Shown here: positions 19,067-30,010 of the stretch, piece by piece
How the letters are laid out: each line of letters starts with the position of its first letter
Position numbering within the stretch: position 1 is the stretch's first letter
DNA from: Cordylochernes scorpioides
Taxonomy: Eukaryota; Arthropoda; Arachnida; Pseudoscorpiones; Chernetidae
Length of the DNA stretch: 64,000 nucleotides
Direction: 5' to 3'
NCBI GenBank assembly: GCA_030710605.1
Contig: CP092868.1
Coordinates: 33,111,363-33,175,362 of the forward strand
Translations under genes and position numbers: made by a program
Notes under the pieces: generated by a model
What the model saw: only the letters and a program-made list of their open reading frames with translations
Told to the model about the DNA's origin: nothing
The model's database searches: none

Positions 19067-22003
19067 GTGTATGTTATCCCCCACTCTCACAACGACCCTG
19101 GCTGGCTGAATACCTTCGAAGGCTACTTCAACTCCCTCACCACCCACATCCTGCACCACATGGTGAAACAGCTGATACGTTACCCTGACCTCACTTTCAT
19201 CTGGGCTGAAGTCAGTTACTTCGCTCACTGGTGGGACTCGTAAGTTTCCTCTCTGTCTGACATCTGTTGTCCTCACGTCACACATGTCTGTCTGTACATG
19301 TGTAGGTTGGATGGCCAGACTCGGCAGGACGTGGCTCGGCTGGTACAGAGAGGACAGCTGGAGCTGGTGACAGGAGGCTGGGTGATGACAGACGAGGCCA
19401 CTGCTCACTACGGTGCCATGGTGGACCAGCTGGTGGAAGGCCACATGTGGCTACGGACCACACTAGGTATAACCCCCCGCAATGGTTGGTCCGTGGATCC
19501 CTTTGGCCATTCGGCCACAATGCCCTATCTTCTCAGACAGTCCGGAATTGATCGCACCTTCATCCAACGAACCCATTTTGGCTGGAAGGAGCTCCTGGCG
19601 GCCAAGCAGCAGTTGGAGTTCCTCTGGAGACAACAATTCGATCCTGGTGATGGCTCCACACAGACCCTCTGTCACATGGCTCCCTTCGATCTCTACAGCA
19701 TCAAGCACTCCTGTGGGCCTGACCCTCATGTCTGCCTCTACTTTGACTTCCGTAGGATTGCCGGGGAGTATTCAGAGAGCAGGTCGACCCAGATCACACC
19801 TCGGAATGTCCAGGAGCGAGCTGAGGCACTGTTAGGGCAGTATGGCCGAGTAGGGTCTCTCTTCCCCCACAATGTTGTGTTGGTCCCACTGGGGGATGAC
19901 TTCAGATTCAACAGCGAGACTGAATGGGAGCAGCAGCATGACAACTACCGAAAGCTGATGGATTTCATCAACTCCAGGCCGGAGTATAATGCCCACGTTG
20001 CCTTTGGAACCTTGCAAGACTACTTCACTGAGGTGCACAACCGAAGCTCTCATTTCCCCAGCTTGGTTGGGGATTTCTTCCCCTATGGCGATGTCTACGC
20101 TGATGGTCGCCCAGCCTACTGGACCGGCTACTTCTCCACAAGGCCCTTCTTGAAGCAGCTCAGTCGGGAGACCCAGCATTGGCTCCGGGCTGCAGAGATC
20201 CTCTACACGCTCTCTAAGGCCCACACCAGGGGGAAACCACGTCTCTCTCGCCGGCTCGACCAGGACTACCAGTACCTCACTCTGGCACGTGATGCCCTCG
20301 GTCTTTTCCAACACCATGATGCCACCACGGGTACCTCAAAACCCATTGTGATGCAGGATTATGCATCACGGCTTCATAGAGCCTTGCAAGAACTCAAGGG
20401 GGTGATATCGCACTGCAGCCAATTCCTTCTGTTGGATGAGCCTCCCATGACAAATTTCAGAGCTGTTCTCACCTCGCAGCTTTTCCCAGACCTAGATCAC
20501 CCAGCTCCAGATTCCCTTCCCCAGCACATGCCCCTGGTTGTGCCTCCTCAGGGCCGCAAGGTGGTGCTCTACAATTCCCTGGCCCAGTCTGCCGTGTTCC
20601 CAGTCCGCCTGCTGGTCCGCACTCCTGGCCTCATTGTTCTTGGCCCTCAAGGCCAAACTCTCCTGGCCCAGATCAACCCAGTGTGGAGCAACTATTCTTC
20701 TGAGATTTCCGGCGATGTTTTCCAGCTCTTGTTCTTGGCCGAGCTCCCTGCCTTGTCCTTGTCAACTTTCACCCTGATGCCATCAGATTTCATCCCAGCT
20801 GAGGCACGTACTGTTATCTACACCTTCGTGGGCGACCAGCTGTCTACAGCTACAGACGACCATGTCTTTGAGTTCCCCAGTATGTTCCCAGAATCTGAAA
20901 TCTACCTGGAATCTCCCCATTTCCGAGCCACTTTCTCCAAACAAACTGGTTTCCTTCAGGCCATGGAGCTAAAGAAGAATAGCATGCACAGGAAGGTTGT
21001 TAGTTCTTACGGTGCTTACAAGTCCCTGGCATACCACAGTGGTGCCTATCTCTTCCAACCTGATCCTGAGACTCCTCTAGTGAACCTCACCAATGCTGAA
21101 AGGTTCCCCCAGATAAGATTGGTCCGTGGTCATCTTTGTTCTGAAATTAGTACCCAGCTGCAGGGGCGTCTTGCCATCACCCACCGGGTCTATCACCACG
21201 ATGGTGATCTTGGTGCCGGGTTGGAGCTAGAGATACTTACTGATCTCAGGAAGTATGGAAACCAAGATATAGAGCTCTTCCTCCGTCTCAAGTCAGACAT
21301 TGCCAGCAAAACCACCTTCCATACAGATAGCAATGGGTTCCAGATGCTCCGTCGCACCACTCTGCCTCATCTACCCTTGGAAGCTAACTTCTACCCCATC
21401 ACCACAGCAGCCTACCTGGAAGATAGCCATTCCCGTCTCACCCTGCTGACCTCCCATGCTATGGGTGGGACATCACTCAGCTCTGGCTGGCTGGATGTCA
21501 TGCTAGACCGTAGGATGAGATTCGATGACAACCGAGGTCTTAGCGAGGGGGTACAAGACAACAGGCCCACGGTCACCAACATGTGGCTGGTGCTGGAGTC
21601 AGAAGTGGGCGGCCCACCCGCACTCTCCCCTCTCACCCACCACCTCTCCCTGCTGCAGAACCACCCTCTGATCTCCCTGGCTGCTGAGAGCAGGGAGCAG
21701 GACAGGCTCAAGAAACAAATCACCCTGCTACAAAACCCTTCTACCCCTTTACACTTGCTATCCCTACGGACCCTTCCGCAGCCCACCAATTTCCAAGAGC
21801 CTTCAGCTAATGCCCTGCTTATTCTACACCATCTGGGAGCTTCCTGCAGCAACGCCACTTTCCCCGGCTTCCACAATCTATCTCCCAACCCTATACACCC
21901 CACTTCTCTCACAGGACTTCATGACAAACCTACCCTGGACAATTTCTCCCAGTATCTCATCTCTCCAATGACCCTGCAAGCTTTTAAATTGACTTTCCCC
22001 TGA
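19067..22003 (+). CDS. Class II alpha-mannosidase (GH38), left copy
   Basis: Catalytic part of a Golgi alpha-mannosidase II-like enzyme, which trims mannose from N-glycans in the Golgi lumen. Exon 1 is 19067-19239, the intron 19240-19305 (GT...AG) and exon 2 19306-22003; the join reads WWDS-LDGQTRQ. These exons encode about 956 residues through the family's C-terminus. Zn and active-site residues are present: HSHNDPGW near the start, the nucleophile Asp in WSVDPFG (codon 19496), GDDFRF (19895-19900) and QHHDATTGT (20312-20317). The usual N-terminal cytoplasmic tail, membrane anchor and stem (about 150 residues) are not encoded here. Just upstream, the leader seen in the right copy is broken: ATG 18999 meets a stop after a GT run. 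Translation therefore needs an unseen upstream exon spliced at AG 19065-19066. The coding DNA is GC-rich in an AT-rich setting. Confidence 0.9.
19240..19305 (+). other. 66-bp spliceosomal intron of mannosidase gene
   Basis: Donor GTAAGT and acceptor TGTAG. Removing it restores one frame between WWD and SLDGQTRQ, matching the family alignment. The same intron lies at 35468-35533 in the right gene. Confidence 0.88.
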
Positions 22004-22082
22004 AATATTTTCTCCCAGAACACTTTCCTTCACACTCCCACACCTCCTGTTTCATCTTCTATTTTTTCACCAATCTCTACAC

Positions 22083-22386
22083 CAAGCATGTCAAACTCAA
22101 ATCCTAACACGGGCCAAATAAAAAAGTAATAAGATTATGTGGGCCGCAAAAAAAGAAAATAAGTAATTAAATTTTTATAGTAACATTTATGTAGGTTTAT
22201 TTTAAAAAATACTAATAAGAAAAAAGAAAGTAATAAAGTATTATTTAAATATTAGGCTACAAATTTTTATTAATTTTTTTTTTTAATTTATTAAAAAAAA
22301 AATACTAAAATATATTGTCTGGTGGGCCGCAAATTTATTCGTTGTGGGCTGTATGAGGCCCGCGGGCCGCGAGTTTGACATGCTTG
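22083..22386. mobile_element. hAT-type MITE in mannosidase 3' flank, left only
   Basis: 304 bp with terminal inverted repeats CAAGCATGTCAAACTC and complement, and an 8-bp duplication CTCTACAC (22075-22082 and 22387-22394), as expected for hAT. The right arm has the empty site. It sits 80 bp after the stop codon and brings an AATAAA at about 22118. Confidence 0.88.
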
Positions 22387-22394
22387 CTCTACAC

Positions 22395-23150
22395 TATCTC
22401 TCTCTTTTGTTATTTCTTTTGTTAAATGCACTTGTTTCCAAGCAGGTTCAAAAGCAACTGCTAATCTCTCCTTGCCTCTATTACATGAAGAACCTATGCT
22501 TATCAAACACTTCTTTGCCAATTCTTAAATCATCCCACACTTATTTACCCTCTATTTACATATATCTCCCTATCTCCTTCCTTTACATCATGTAATCTCC
22601 TCTAAGTACCATCACACTCCCTAGTTAGAACTAAGATGATATGCAAAGAGCTCATATTCCATAGGGAAATTGAAAAAAACTCTAGTCTGCTCTAATATTC
22701 AGGTGCCTACTAGCTACGGTACATCTCGCCGTAGGAATCTCATCTTTCTTCTCTATTGGGTTTATTGGCCATAGGATTTTGGCTAGCTGTGTTTCTGCTT
22801 TAGTCAAATCTATCTTTTTTTGTTTATATTAATAAGGTCACATATCTTTTTTTTTTTTTGTCAGGAGTATTTTTAGCAGATGCTTTTCAGTGCCTTTTGA
22901 AGGTGCCTAAAGCTAATTCAAAAATTATTATTTTTTAAAAAATAATGTTTTTTTCTGCTTTATCATTCTCATGGAGATATAGCCTTTTAATTTCACAGTA
23001 GTTCTGAAAGATGCCTTATAAAAAATATAGAAATAAATCTAAAAAAAAGAGCTTATATAGTATACTCCCATAATTGTGTGTATTAATATTTAACTTGTTT
23101 TTTTTTTCTCTCTCTCTCTCTCTCAATCAAATTAGATTCTTTTTAATAAT
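22395..23150. other. Mannosidase downstream region, no gene seen
   Basis: AT-rich sequence shared with 31930-32700, including TC runs. No supported ORF. Confidence 0.4.
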
Positions 23151-23151
23151 A

Positions 23152-23296
23152 ATAATAAACAAAAGGCTACCGAGAATGAGTTGCTTACTTTATTGTATAT
23201 TCTTCTCAAGCTTTCAGGTTTTACAGTCCCAAAGCTTGAGATGAATATACAATAAATCAAGCAACTCACCCTTTATAGCCCTTTTGTTTATTATTT
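23152..23296. repeat. Foldback repeat
   Basis: Imperfect inverted repeat: GAGTTGCTTACTTTATTGTA faces ACAATAAATCAAGCAACTCA around a loop with TTTCAGGTTTTACAGTCCC. Mirrored at 31785-31925. Confidence 0.65.
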
Positions 23297-23484
23297 ATAC
23301 ATGTATGTATTGTAAAGGATTTTACTTTCCCGATATTGAAATTTCAATTTTTTTTGTTGTAGAAAAATTACTTGTTGATTTTATAATCTACTTACTATGG
23401 TTTTTGTATTATTGTCAGATATTTATAATCCATGCTCTTTTTTTTGCTTTCAAGCTTTATGATCATCTTTAAAAAAATATTATA

Positions 23485-23844
23485 CAGTAGAACCTCTCTC
23501 TAAAAGACACCTCCACTTGAGAGATAGAGTTTGACACTATATTTTTAGAGTATTAATATATATGACATAAAATATTACTCGAAAAATATAAAGATATTCA
23601 TTAATCGAATTTCAAAAGAAAAACAAAATGCATATATTACCTTAACCCCATCTGTTTCCTAATTACAATAAAACTAACGAATTTTAATGGTAAAAGGCAC
23701 CTATAGATGCAGAGCTCTTTTAAAGGAAGGTTCCTTTTTATCAGAGAGTTGATAAATAATGAAAATGGTTATTCTGGTAATAAATATTGTCCTTTTCAGA
23801 GAGATGTCTTCAAACAAGAGTATCTTCTCATGAAGGTTCTTCTG
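23485..23844. mobile_element. Pogo-type MITE, GGACACC family (long copy)
   Basis: Starts CAGTAGAACCTCTCTCTAAA after TA and ends GGTTCTTCTG before TA. The interior repeats AAAGACACC- and AGAGAGATGTC-type motifs. The right partner (about 31095-31586) carries an inserted 118-bp retroposed RNA. Confidence 0.65.
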
Positions 23845-23981
23845 TATCTAGATCTACTTTTCAAAACTTATAAAAAAGAGAGAGTGAAGATGCATTAAGT
23901 TTTTTACTAATATAGACACTTTTTTTTAACCTCTTTCAATAAAAAAAAAAAGCTTTTCTTATATTTATTATAATATTAATA

Positions 23982-24329
23982 CAGTAGAACCTCCCTGTAA
24001 AAGACACCTAATTGTAGAGCCAAAGTGTCCTTTAAGGAGAGGTGTTCTTTTTACTGGTGAGTTGCTAAATAGTAAAAATGATAAATTTACAAATGTAAAC
24101 TGTTCTTTACAGAGAGGTGTCCTCTAGAATGAGTGTACTCTCATGGAGGTTCTACTGTATATACGTTAGGATACCTCTATGTAAAGAACAACACCTAGTT
24201 GCAGAGCAAAAATATCCTTTAGGGAGAGGTGTCCTCTTACTGAAGAGTTGTTAATTAGTAAAAATTGTAATTTTGTGGATGAGAGGTGCCCTCTTAATGA
24301 AAGTGCCCTCTTATGGAGGTTCTGCTGTA
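23982..24329. mobile_element. Two adjoining pogo-type MITEs
   Basis: 23982-24157 is a complete 176-bp copy (CAGTAGAACCTCCCTGTAAA to GGAGGTTCTACTG, TA-flanked). 24163-24329 is a related copy with a decayed 5' end. Partners are 30777-30951 and about 30607-30770. Confidence 0.72.
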
Positions 24330-24680
24330 TTATATTTTAAGATTTAAAAAATAATACTTTATTAAAGTTTTGAAGAGATTATAACCAACATACCAACAAC
24401 TGTATAGACATGAATGCACTAAAATAATAAAAAAGAAGAAAAGGTATGTGACCTTATAAAAAAAACGTTAGATTTTCTTAGTTAAAATTTTTTTTTTCTT
24501 GATCCTTTACCTTTTGATTCTTCTTTTCTCTTTCGTTATATCTTTCAATCCCTCAAATACTTTCCTTTATCCCTCAACCAATAACCATCCAGAGAAATAT
24601 TATTTACATATTGTAAAGAGAATGTACCACATATATATATATATCGTTTTGAAAATAGAGCAATCCATACTTAATTCATT

Positions 24681-24829
24681 AGATAATAAAAGGCATATAT
24701 TGGATTTAAAAATATATTTATTTTGCCAATATTTCGGCTGGCTGAACGCCATAAAGGTTGGCGTTCAGCCAGCCGAAATATTGGCAAAATAAATATATTT
24801 TTAAATCCAATATATGCCTTTTATTATCT
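24681..24829. repeat. Perfect 70-bp hairpin, left arm only
   Basis: Two 70-base arms, perfectly complementary by eye (24681-24750 and 24760-24829), around a 9-base loop ATAAAGGTT. The arms contain TTCGGCTGGCTGAACGCC. The right arm has only AT repeats at this place (about 30305-30335). Related unpaired units are at 7450-7550 and 9755-9930. Confidence 0.85.
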
Positions 24830-25154
24830 AATATATATATATGTGTATATGTATTAATGAATGTAGAGGGCAGTATTTTTTATTTTAGAAAGATATATAT
24901 ATATATATTGCTATATAGAAGAGAATTATCTGTAAATAGATGGTTGTCAGAGTGATTTTTGTTTTCTTTTAATAATAACGAAAAAAAAAAAAAGAGGGGC
25001 TGAATTTTAAAACTGTATAGTAACTGTAAGATCTCTAAGCTCTATGTAATCTTTTTCTGCACCACTTCAATTAGATCTACTTTATTGATATGTATTTAAA
25101 AATGATTTCTTGGTTTGCTTTAGATTTTGTTCAAATTGCTCTTAATCCAAAAAG

Positions 25155-25535
25155 ACTAATACTCTTCTTCTTCTTTCTTATCTCCACTCAATCATATTAG
25201 GGTATCAAGCTTGTAAAGCTTGACAACCATCATGACTGGGTGAAGTAGAATGCGTCTGCCTTTGTCATTAAGACTGGGGGAAATTACTCAGTGGCAGGTC
25301 GACTTAGTTTCAAAAGAAATGGCTGCCTCTGACATGAGGAACAGATGTCATGTGCAGCTGCTCCTAACATGGAGTACAAATGCTGCTCATCATGTATCCC
25401 TGGATTAGGAGCCCTTACAGGCTACTTTCAGCCGGGCCGGCTGAGCCCAGTTTTTTTACAGAGCTTGTTACTGCTCCCCCTCCTCCTTTTTTATCTGGGC
25501 TTGGGACTGGCAAAGGCGGAGTTAAGACACCATCT
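25155..25535 (+). repeat. Family-B SINE, near full length
   Basis: TTCTTCTTTCTTATCTCC at the start, then the CAAGCTTGTAAAGCTTG palindrome, GAAGTAGAATGCGTCTGCC and CCCTGGATTAGGAGCCC, ending GGCAAAGGCGGAG. Partner at 29640-30010. Confidence 0.72.
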
Positions 25536-25589
25536 TTATAAACAAAATGAACTATAAAGCAAAAGACGGAGTTAGACTAATACTAAATA

Positions 25590-25765
25590 AGTATAATTGA
25601 GTTACAGCCTGTACCATGCTGATGAGGGCCAGCAGCCCAAAGCGTACATGTTTCTTGATATAGATGAAAATGGGTTGGCCAACTAAACATTGATTTAGGT
25701 TTGTTCCACTAGATGGCACTCCATCATCTAAAATCCTCATGTGAGCAGTCAGGATATGCAATTTT
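25590..25765 (-). repeat. Family-C repeat, diverged
   Basis: Reverse-oriented: AGCCTGTACCATGCTGATGA, GGTTGGCCAACTAAACATTG, AGATGGCACTCCATC. Partner at 29405-29585. Confidence 0.55.
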
Positions 25766-25799
25766 TATTCTGTAAAATATTTATATTTAATATAATAGG

Positions 25800-26045
25800 G
25801 CTTCAAACAACATAACTCCATGGTCAGTGGTCAAAATTTATATAAAAAATCATAGATTTATTCTAAAATAATGCCCTCTTACAACTCTTACAACACAACT
25901 CCATTGTCAGTGGTCAAAATATAATTTAAAAAATCATAGATATATTCTAAAAATAATGCTCTCTTACAACACAACTCCATGGTCGGTGGTCAAAATGTAA
26001 TAAAAAATCATAGATATATTCTAAAATAATGCTCTCTCTTACTAA
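25800..26045. repeat. Three tandem units of about 80 bp
   Basis: The unit holds ACTCCATGGTCAGTGGTCAA, AAAAAATCATAGAT and AATAATGCTCTCTTACAAC. Mirrored at 29140-29365. Confidence 0.75.
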
Positions 26046-26159
26046 AATCTCATAAATAAATTGCTTATTTGTTTATCATTGATAAATAATCTGTGAGTTT
26101 TTAAAGAAAGACCAATATCATTATTTTTATTACATATTTTATTTAAAATCAAAATTCTT

Positions 26160-26600
26160 ATCTATGCAAATCAATGCTTCAATATATATTTTTTTTTCTT
26201 TGCAAAATTTTTTTCTCTTTCTTTTCGAGTTACTCTACACTTTTAAAATTTTGCCCCTCTATAAAGCTTTTAGCAATGTTCTGCTAGCGGGACAATATAA
26301 TCTTTGCTGCTATGTGGCGTTGAATGTAATTTTTTTTTTTACTGTTTTTTATTGTATTTTTTTTTTAACCATGTTTGCAGTTCCGACCACAACGTGCTTC
26401 ATAGTAAAGTTGCTAGATGCTCTATATTTTAGGCCTAGTATTCTTATGCCTAGTCCTCTGCATGGTCTAGAGATTTAGAGAAAATTTACATACCCCCCTG
26501 ATGAAGAAATTGTTATATTGTAGATAGAATCTACTGCAGTAACCTATATATATATATGTTGTGACGACCGCATTTACAAAAAAAAAAAGGTCTATTAATG
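26160..26600. repeat. Interspersed repeat with T-rich 104-codon frame
   Basis: A 104-codon frame (26164-26478) reappears at the mirrored site (28699-29013, minus). It is mainly poly-T translated as Phe/Leu. The sequence after it (CCCTGATGAAGAAATTG, then a TA run) looks like the tail of a dispersed repeat. I do not call it a gene. Confidence 0.35.
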
Positions 26601-26973
26601 AAGATCTGTGTTTGATTTTTTTTTTTACATTTTACAAGGTGACAAGCTATATAAATAGTTTATTATGATCTTGAGAGGTAATGGTATTATATTCTCTATT
26701 CCTCCAAAAATATATATTGGAGATTATATATTCAAATTGGATATGTAACCGAAATTGTGTTTTAATTTTTATTATTTTTACTTTTTTTGTGAAAGAAACA
26801 ATAGAAAAAAATTTTGTTGGTATTTCCTGCTTTTTTTTTCTCCCCTAATGTCTTTTTTTTTTTTTTCAAATTGAAAATTGTGTTTAATAAAATGTATACT
26901 CTTTGCTATATATGAAATTTATCCAAGTATAATAATATATAAATTTTAAAAAATTTTCATTTTTTACTATATA

Positions 26974-27148
26974 CAGTAGAATTTCTCCGTAAAAGACATC
27001 TAATAGCAGAGCCAGAGTGTCCTTTAGGGAGAGGTGTTCTCTTGCCGGAGAGTTGCTAAATAGTAAAAATGGTAATTTTATCTATGAAAACTGTCCTTTA
27101 TAGAGAGGTATCCTCTAGCATGAGTGTCCTCTCATGGAGATTCTACTG
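26974..27148. mobile_element. Pogo-type MITE, 175 bp
   Basis: CAGTAGAATTTCTCCGTAAA to GGAGATTCTACTG, TA-flanked. Same family as 23982-24157. Confidence 0.72.
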
Positions 27149-27609
27149 TATAACAATTTTTTCTTCCCATTGACCATTTGTTCCTCTCACCCATATAACA
27201 CACTCTTATTTTTACCTTTTTTTTTTTTTTTTTTATCTCATCTCCAGATCTCTTTTTTTAAAAGTATAATATTCAATTCTCTCTGTAAAATTATAATTAA
27301 TTTCCTTTTTTTTTTTTCAGTTCTATCAATTATATCAACATTTTATGTTTTATCTATTGCTGATATAGAAAATATTAATAACAAACACCATGTGTTCATT
27401 AATGCTAGTTTCAAAAACGGAGATATACTAGCAAAATATATCATTTTTAACTAGTTTAAACCTAATGGTTAGGTTATTCATAAACTATATAGAGATTATA
27501 ACTAATTTTTGTTTATAGATAATCTCACTTCTTTATATAAAATGGTATTTAATATCAACAACACCTGACCCACTTATTATTATTATTTTTTTAATTGTTT
27601 TCTCATGTG

Positions 27610-27890
27610 TTAAGCGTATTTACGCAAATTTGGCCTTAAATACCCGTTTCTCAAGAAGCCTCTGGGACCAAAAATCTTTTTGGTCGCAGTGGTACAGCCT
27701 GCTCCACACTTGACGAGCGCCAACAGCGCGAAACACGTTCATGGATGGCTTTTCTTGATTTTATCAAGAAATTGGGATGGCCAAATATCAGGAAACAATC
27801 TAAATCAATGTTTTGTGGATTTCTGTTCCACCAGATGGCGCTCTGCCTTCTGTAAAGCATATGTGCTCCTGGTCAGGATATGCCTTTTTT
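27610..27890 (-). repeat. Family-C repeat, reverse orientation
   Basis: TACGCAAATTTGGCCTTAAA, AACAGCGCGAAACACGTTCA and CACCAGATGGCGCTCTGCC, ending CTCCTGGTCAGGATA. Confidence 0.65.
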
Positions 27891-28340
27891 GTTTTTAATA
27901 AAATGGTATATATTGAATAAAAAGATATTATATTTATCAATATTTTGAGATTGACACTGTGTGTGCAAACCTTTTTATCAAGGTATTATAATGTATTTGT
28001 TTTTTTATTTTATTGTATCATATAGAGTAATTTTATTTTAATTATCTATATATATTTTTTTTCTGAATTTACAGCATCAAATATTGAGTTGGAGAAAAAA
28101 AATATTTTGGAAGATGTGTAAAATGTGGGAGCTTTTTAAGATCAAAATGTGAAAAAAATTTAAGGAAATTGTATTTTTCTGCATGTATATCAGGTTTATA
28201 ATATAACTCTGAAAGATATTTGATACACAGTGATCTTTATTGAAGACATGTGAGATAACTAAGTGTGAATCACTGTCACCTTAAAAAAAAATAGATAACC
28301 GATGACAGCAAAGACTTTCCACTTCCCTAAGTTTTGTCTA

Positions 28341-28440
28341 NNNNNNNNNNNNNNNNNNNNNNNNNNNNNNNNNNNNNNNNNNNNNNNNNNNNNNNNNNNN
28401 NNNNNNNNNNNNNNNNNNNNNNNNNNNNNNNNNNNNNNNN
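28341..28440. other. Assembly gap, 100 N
   Basis: A run of exactly 100 N, the conventional filler for a gap of unknown size. It lies between the two inverted arms, so the join between them is not demonstrated by sequence. Confidence 0.99.
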
Positions 28441-29139
28441 AATATATAATCTCCAATATATATTTTTGGGGGAATAGGGAATATAATACCATTACCTCTC
28501 AAGATCATAATAAACTATTTATATAGCTTGTCACCTTGTAAAATGTAAAAAAAAAAATCAAACACAGATCTTCATTAATAGACCTTTTTTTTTGTAAATG
28601 CGGTCATCGCAACATATATATATATATATAGGTTACAGCAGTAGATTCTATCTACAATATAACAATTTCTTCATCAGGGGAGGGTATGTAAATTTTCTCT
28701 AAATCTCTAGACCATGCAGAGGACTAGGCATATGAATACTAGGCCTAAAATATAGAGCATCTAGCAACTTTACTATGAAGCACGTTGTGGTCGGAACTGC
28801 AAACATGGTTAAAAAATAATAATACAATAAAAAACAGTAAAAAAAAATTACATTCAACGCCACATAGCAGCAAAGATTATATTGTCCCGCTAGCAGAACA
28901 TTGCTAAAAGCTTTATAGAGGGGCAAAATTTTAAAAGTGTAGAGTAACTCGAAAAGAAAGGGAAAAAAATTTTGCAAAGAAAAAAAAAAGGATATTGAAA
29001 AATTGATTTGCATAGATAAGAATTTTGATTTTAAATAAATTATATAATAAAAATAAAATGATAGTGGTCAATCTTTCCAAACTCACAGATTATTTATCAA
29101 TAATAAACAAATAAGCAATTTATTTATGAGATTTTAGTA

Positions 29140-29365
29140 AGAGAGAGCATTATTTTAGAATATATCTATGATTTTTTTATTACATTTTGACCACTCACCA
29201 TGGAGTTGTGTTGTAAGAGAGCATTATTTTAGAATATATCTATGATTTTTTAAATTATATTTTGACCACTAATCATGGAGTTGTGTTGTAAGAGTGCATT
29301 ATTTTAGAATATATCTATGATTTTTTATTACATTTTGACCACTGACCATGAGAATTGTGTCGTTT
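29140..29365. repeat. Three tandem units of about 80 bp, right copy
   Basis: Mirror of 25800-26045, with the same three-unit count. Confidence 0.72.
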
Positions 29366-29404
29366 GAAGCCCTATTATATTAAATATAAATGTTTTATAA
29401 AATA

Positions 29405-29585
29405 AAAATTGCATATCCTGATTGCTCACATGAGGATTTTAGATGACGGAGTGCCATCTAGTGGAACAAACCTAAATCAATATTTAGTTGGCCAACCCAT
29501 TTTCATCTTATATCAAAAAACATATATGCTTAGGGCTGCTGGCCCTCATCAGCATGGTACAGGCTGTAACTTAATTATACTTATT
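29405..29585 (+). repeat. Family-C repeat, diverged, right copy
   Basis: Mirror of 25590-25765. Confidence 0.5.
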
Positions 29586-29639
29586 TAGTATTAGTCTAAC
29601 TCCGTCTTTTGCTTTATAGTTCATTTTGTTTATAAAGAT

Positions 29640-30010
29640 GGTGTCTTAACTCCGCCTTTGCCGGTCCCAAGCCCGGATAAAAAAGGAGGAGGGGGAGCAG
29701 TAACAAGCTCTGTAAAAAAAACTGGGCTCAGCCGGCCCGGCTGATAGTAGCCTTTAAGGGCTCCTAATCCAGGGATACAGGATGAGCAGCGTTTGTACTC
29801 CATGTTAGGAGCAGCTAGCTGCACATGACATCTGTTCCTCATGTCAGAGGCGGCCATTTCTTTTGAAGCTAAGTCGGCCTGCCACTGAGTAGTTTCCCCC
29901 AGTCTTAATGACAAAGACAGACGCATTCTACTTCACCTAGTCATGATGGTTGTCAAGCTTTACAAGCTTGATACCCTGATATGATTGAGTAGAGATAAGA
30001 AAGAAGAGTA
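29640..30010 (-). repeat. Family-B SINE, right copy
   Basis: Mirror of 25155-25535. The ORF at 29630-29926 lies inside it and is not a gene. Confidence 0.7.

Larger units (their letters stand above)
730..26732. repeat. Left arm of giant inverted repeat
   Basis: This stretch is matched in reverse complement by 28441-56573. Landmarks pair in mirrored order: MITEs at 12619 and 12897 with 43730 and 43452, tandem arrays near 14.3-14.9 kb with 39.8-41.7 kb, a mariner at 16.8-18.1 kb with 36.7-37.9 kb, and the mannosidase gene at 19-22 kb with 32.8-35.8 kb. The left edge coincides with the TA target of the mariner at 1-729, so homology may continue beyond the window start. The inner edge matches the first base after the N run. 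Single-base differences and private insertions show that the arms have diverged. Confidence 0.93.
26733..28340. other. Unpaired spacer between the arms
   Basis: This has no partner across the gap. It holds a pogo-type MITE (26974-27148), T-rich sequence, a reverse-oriented family-C repeat (27610-27890) and AT-rich sequence. The last 40 bases before the gap (CACTTCCCTAAGTTTTGTCT) resemble 52850-52875, so the contig ends in a repeat. No gene was seen. Confidence 0.6.

Noticed and set aside
19016..21912. Open frames of 63-166 codons antisense to or overlapping the left mannosidase
   Set aside because: They are shadows of a long GC-rich coding exon, and the mirrored copies in the right arm behave the same way.
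26164..26478. 104-codon hydrophobic frame also found at 28699-29013
   Set aside because: Length is kept, but its central residues come from poly-T runs of different length and it sits in a dispersed repeat.
28259..28526. Frames spanning the N run
   Set aside because: Created by the gap itself.
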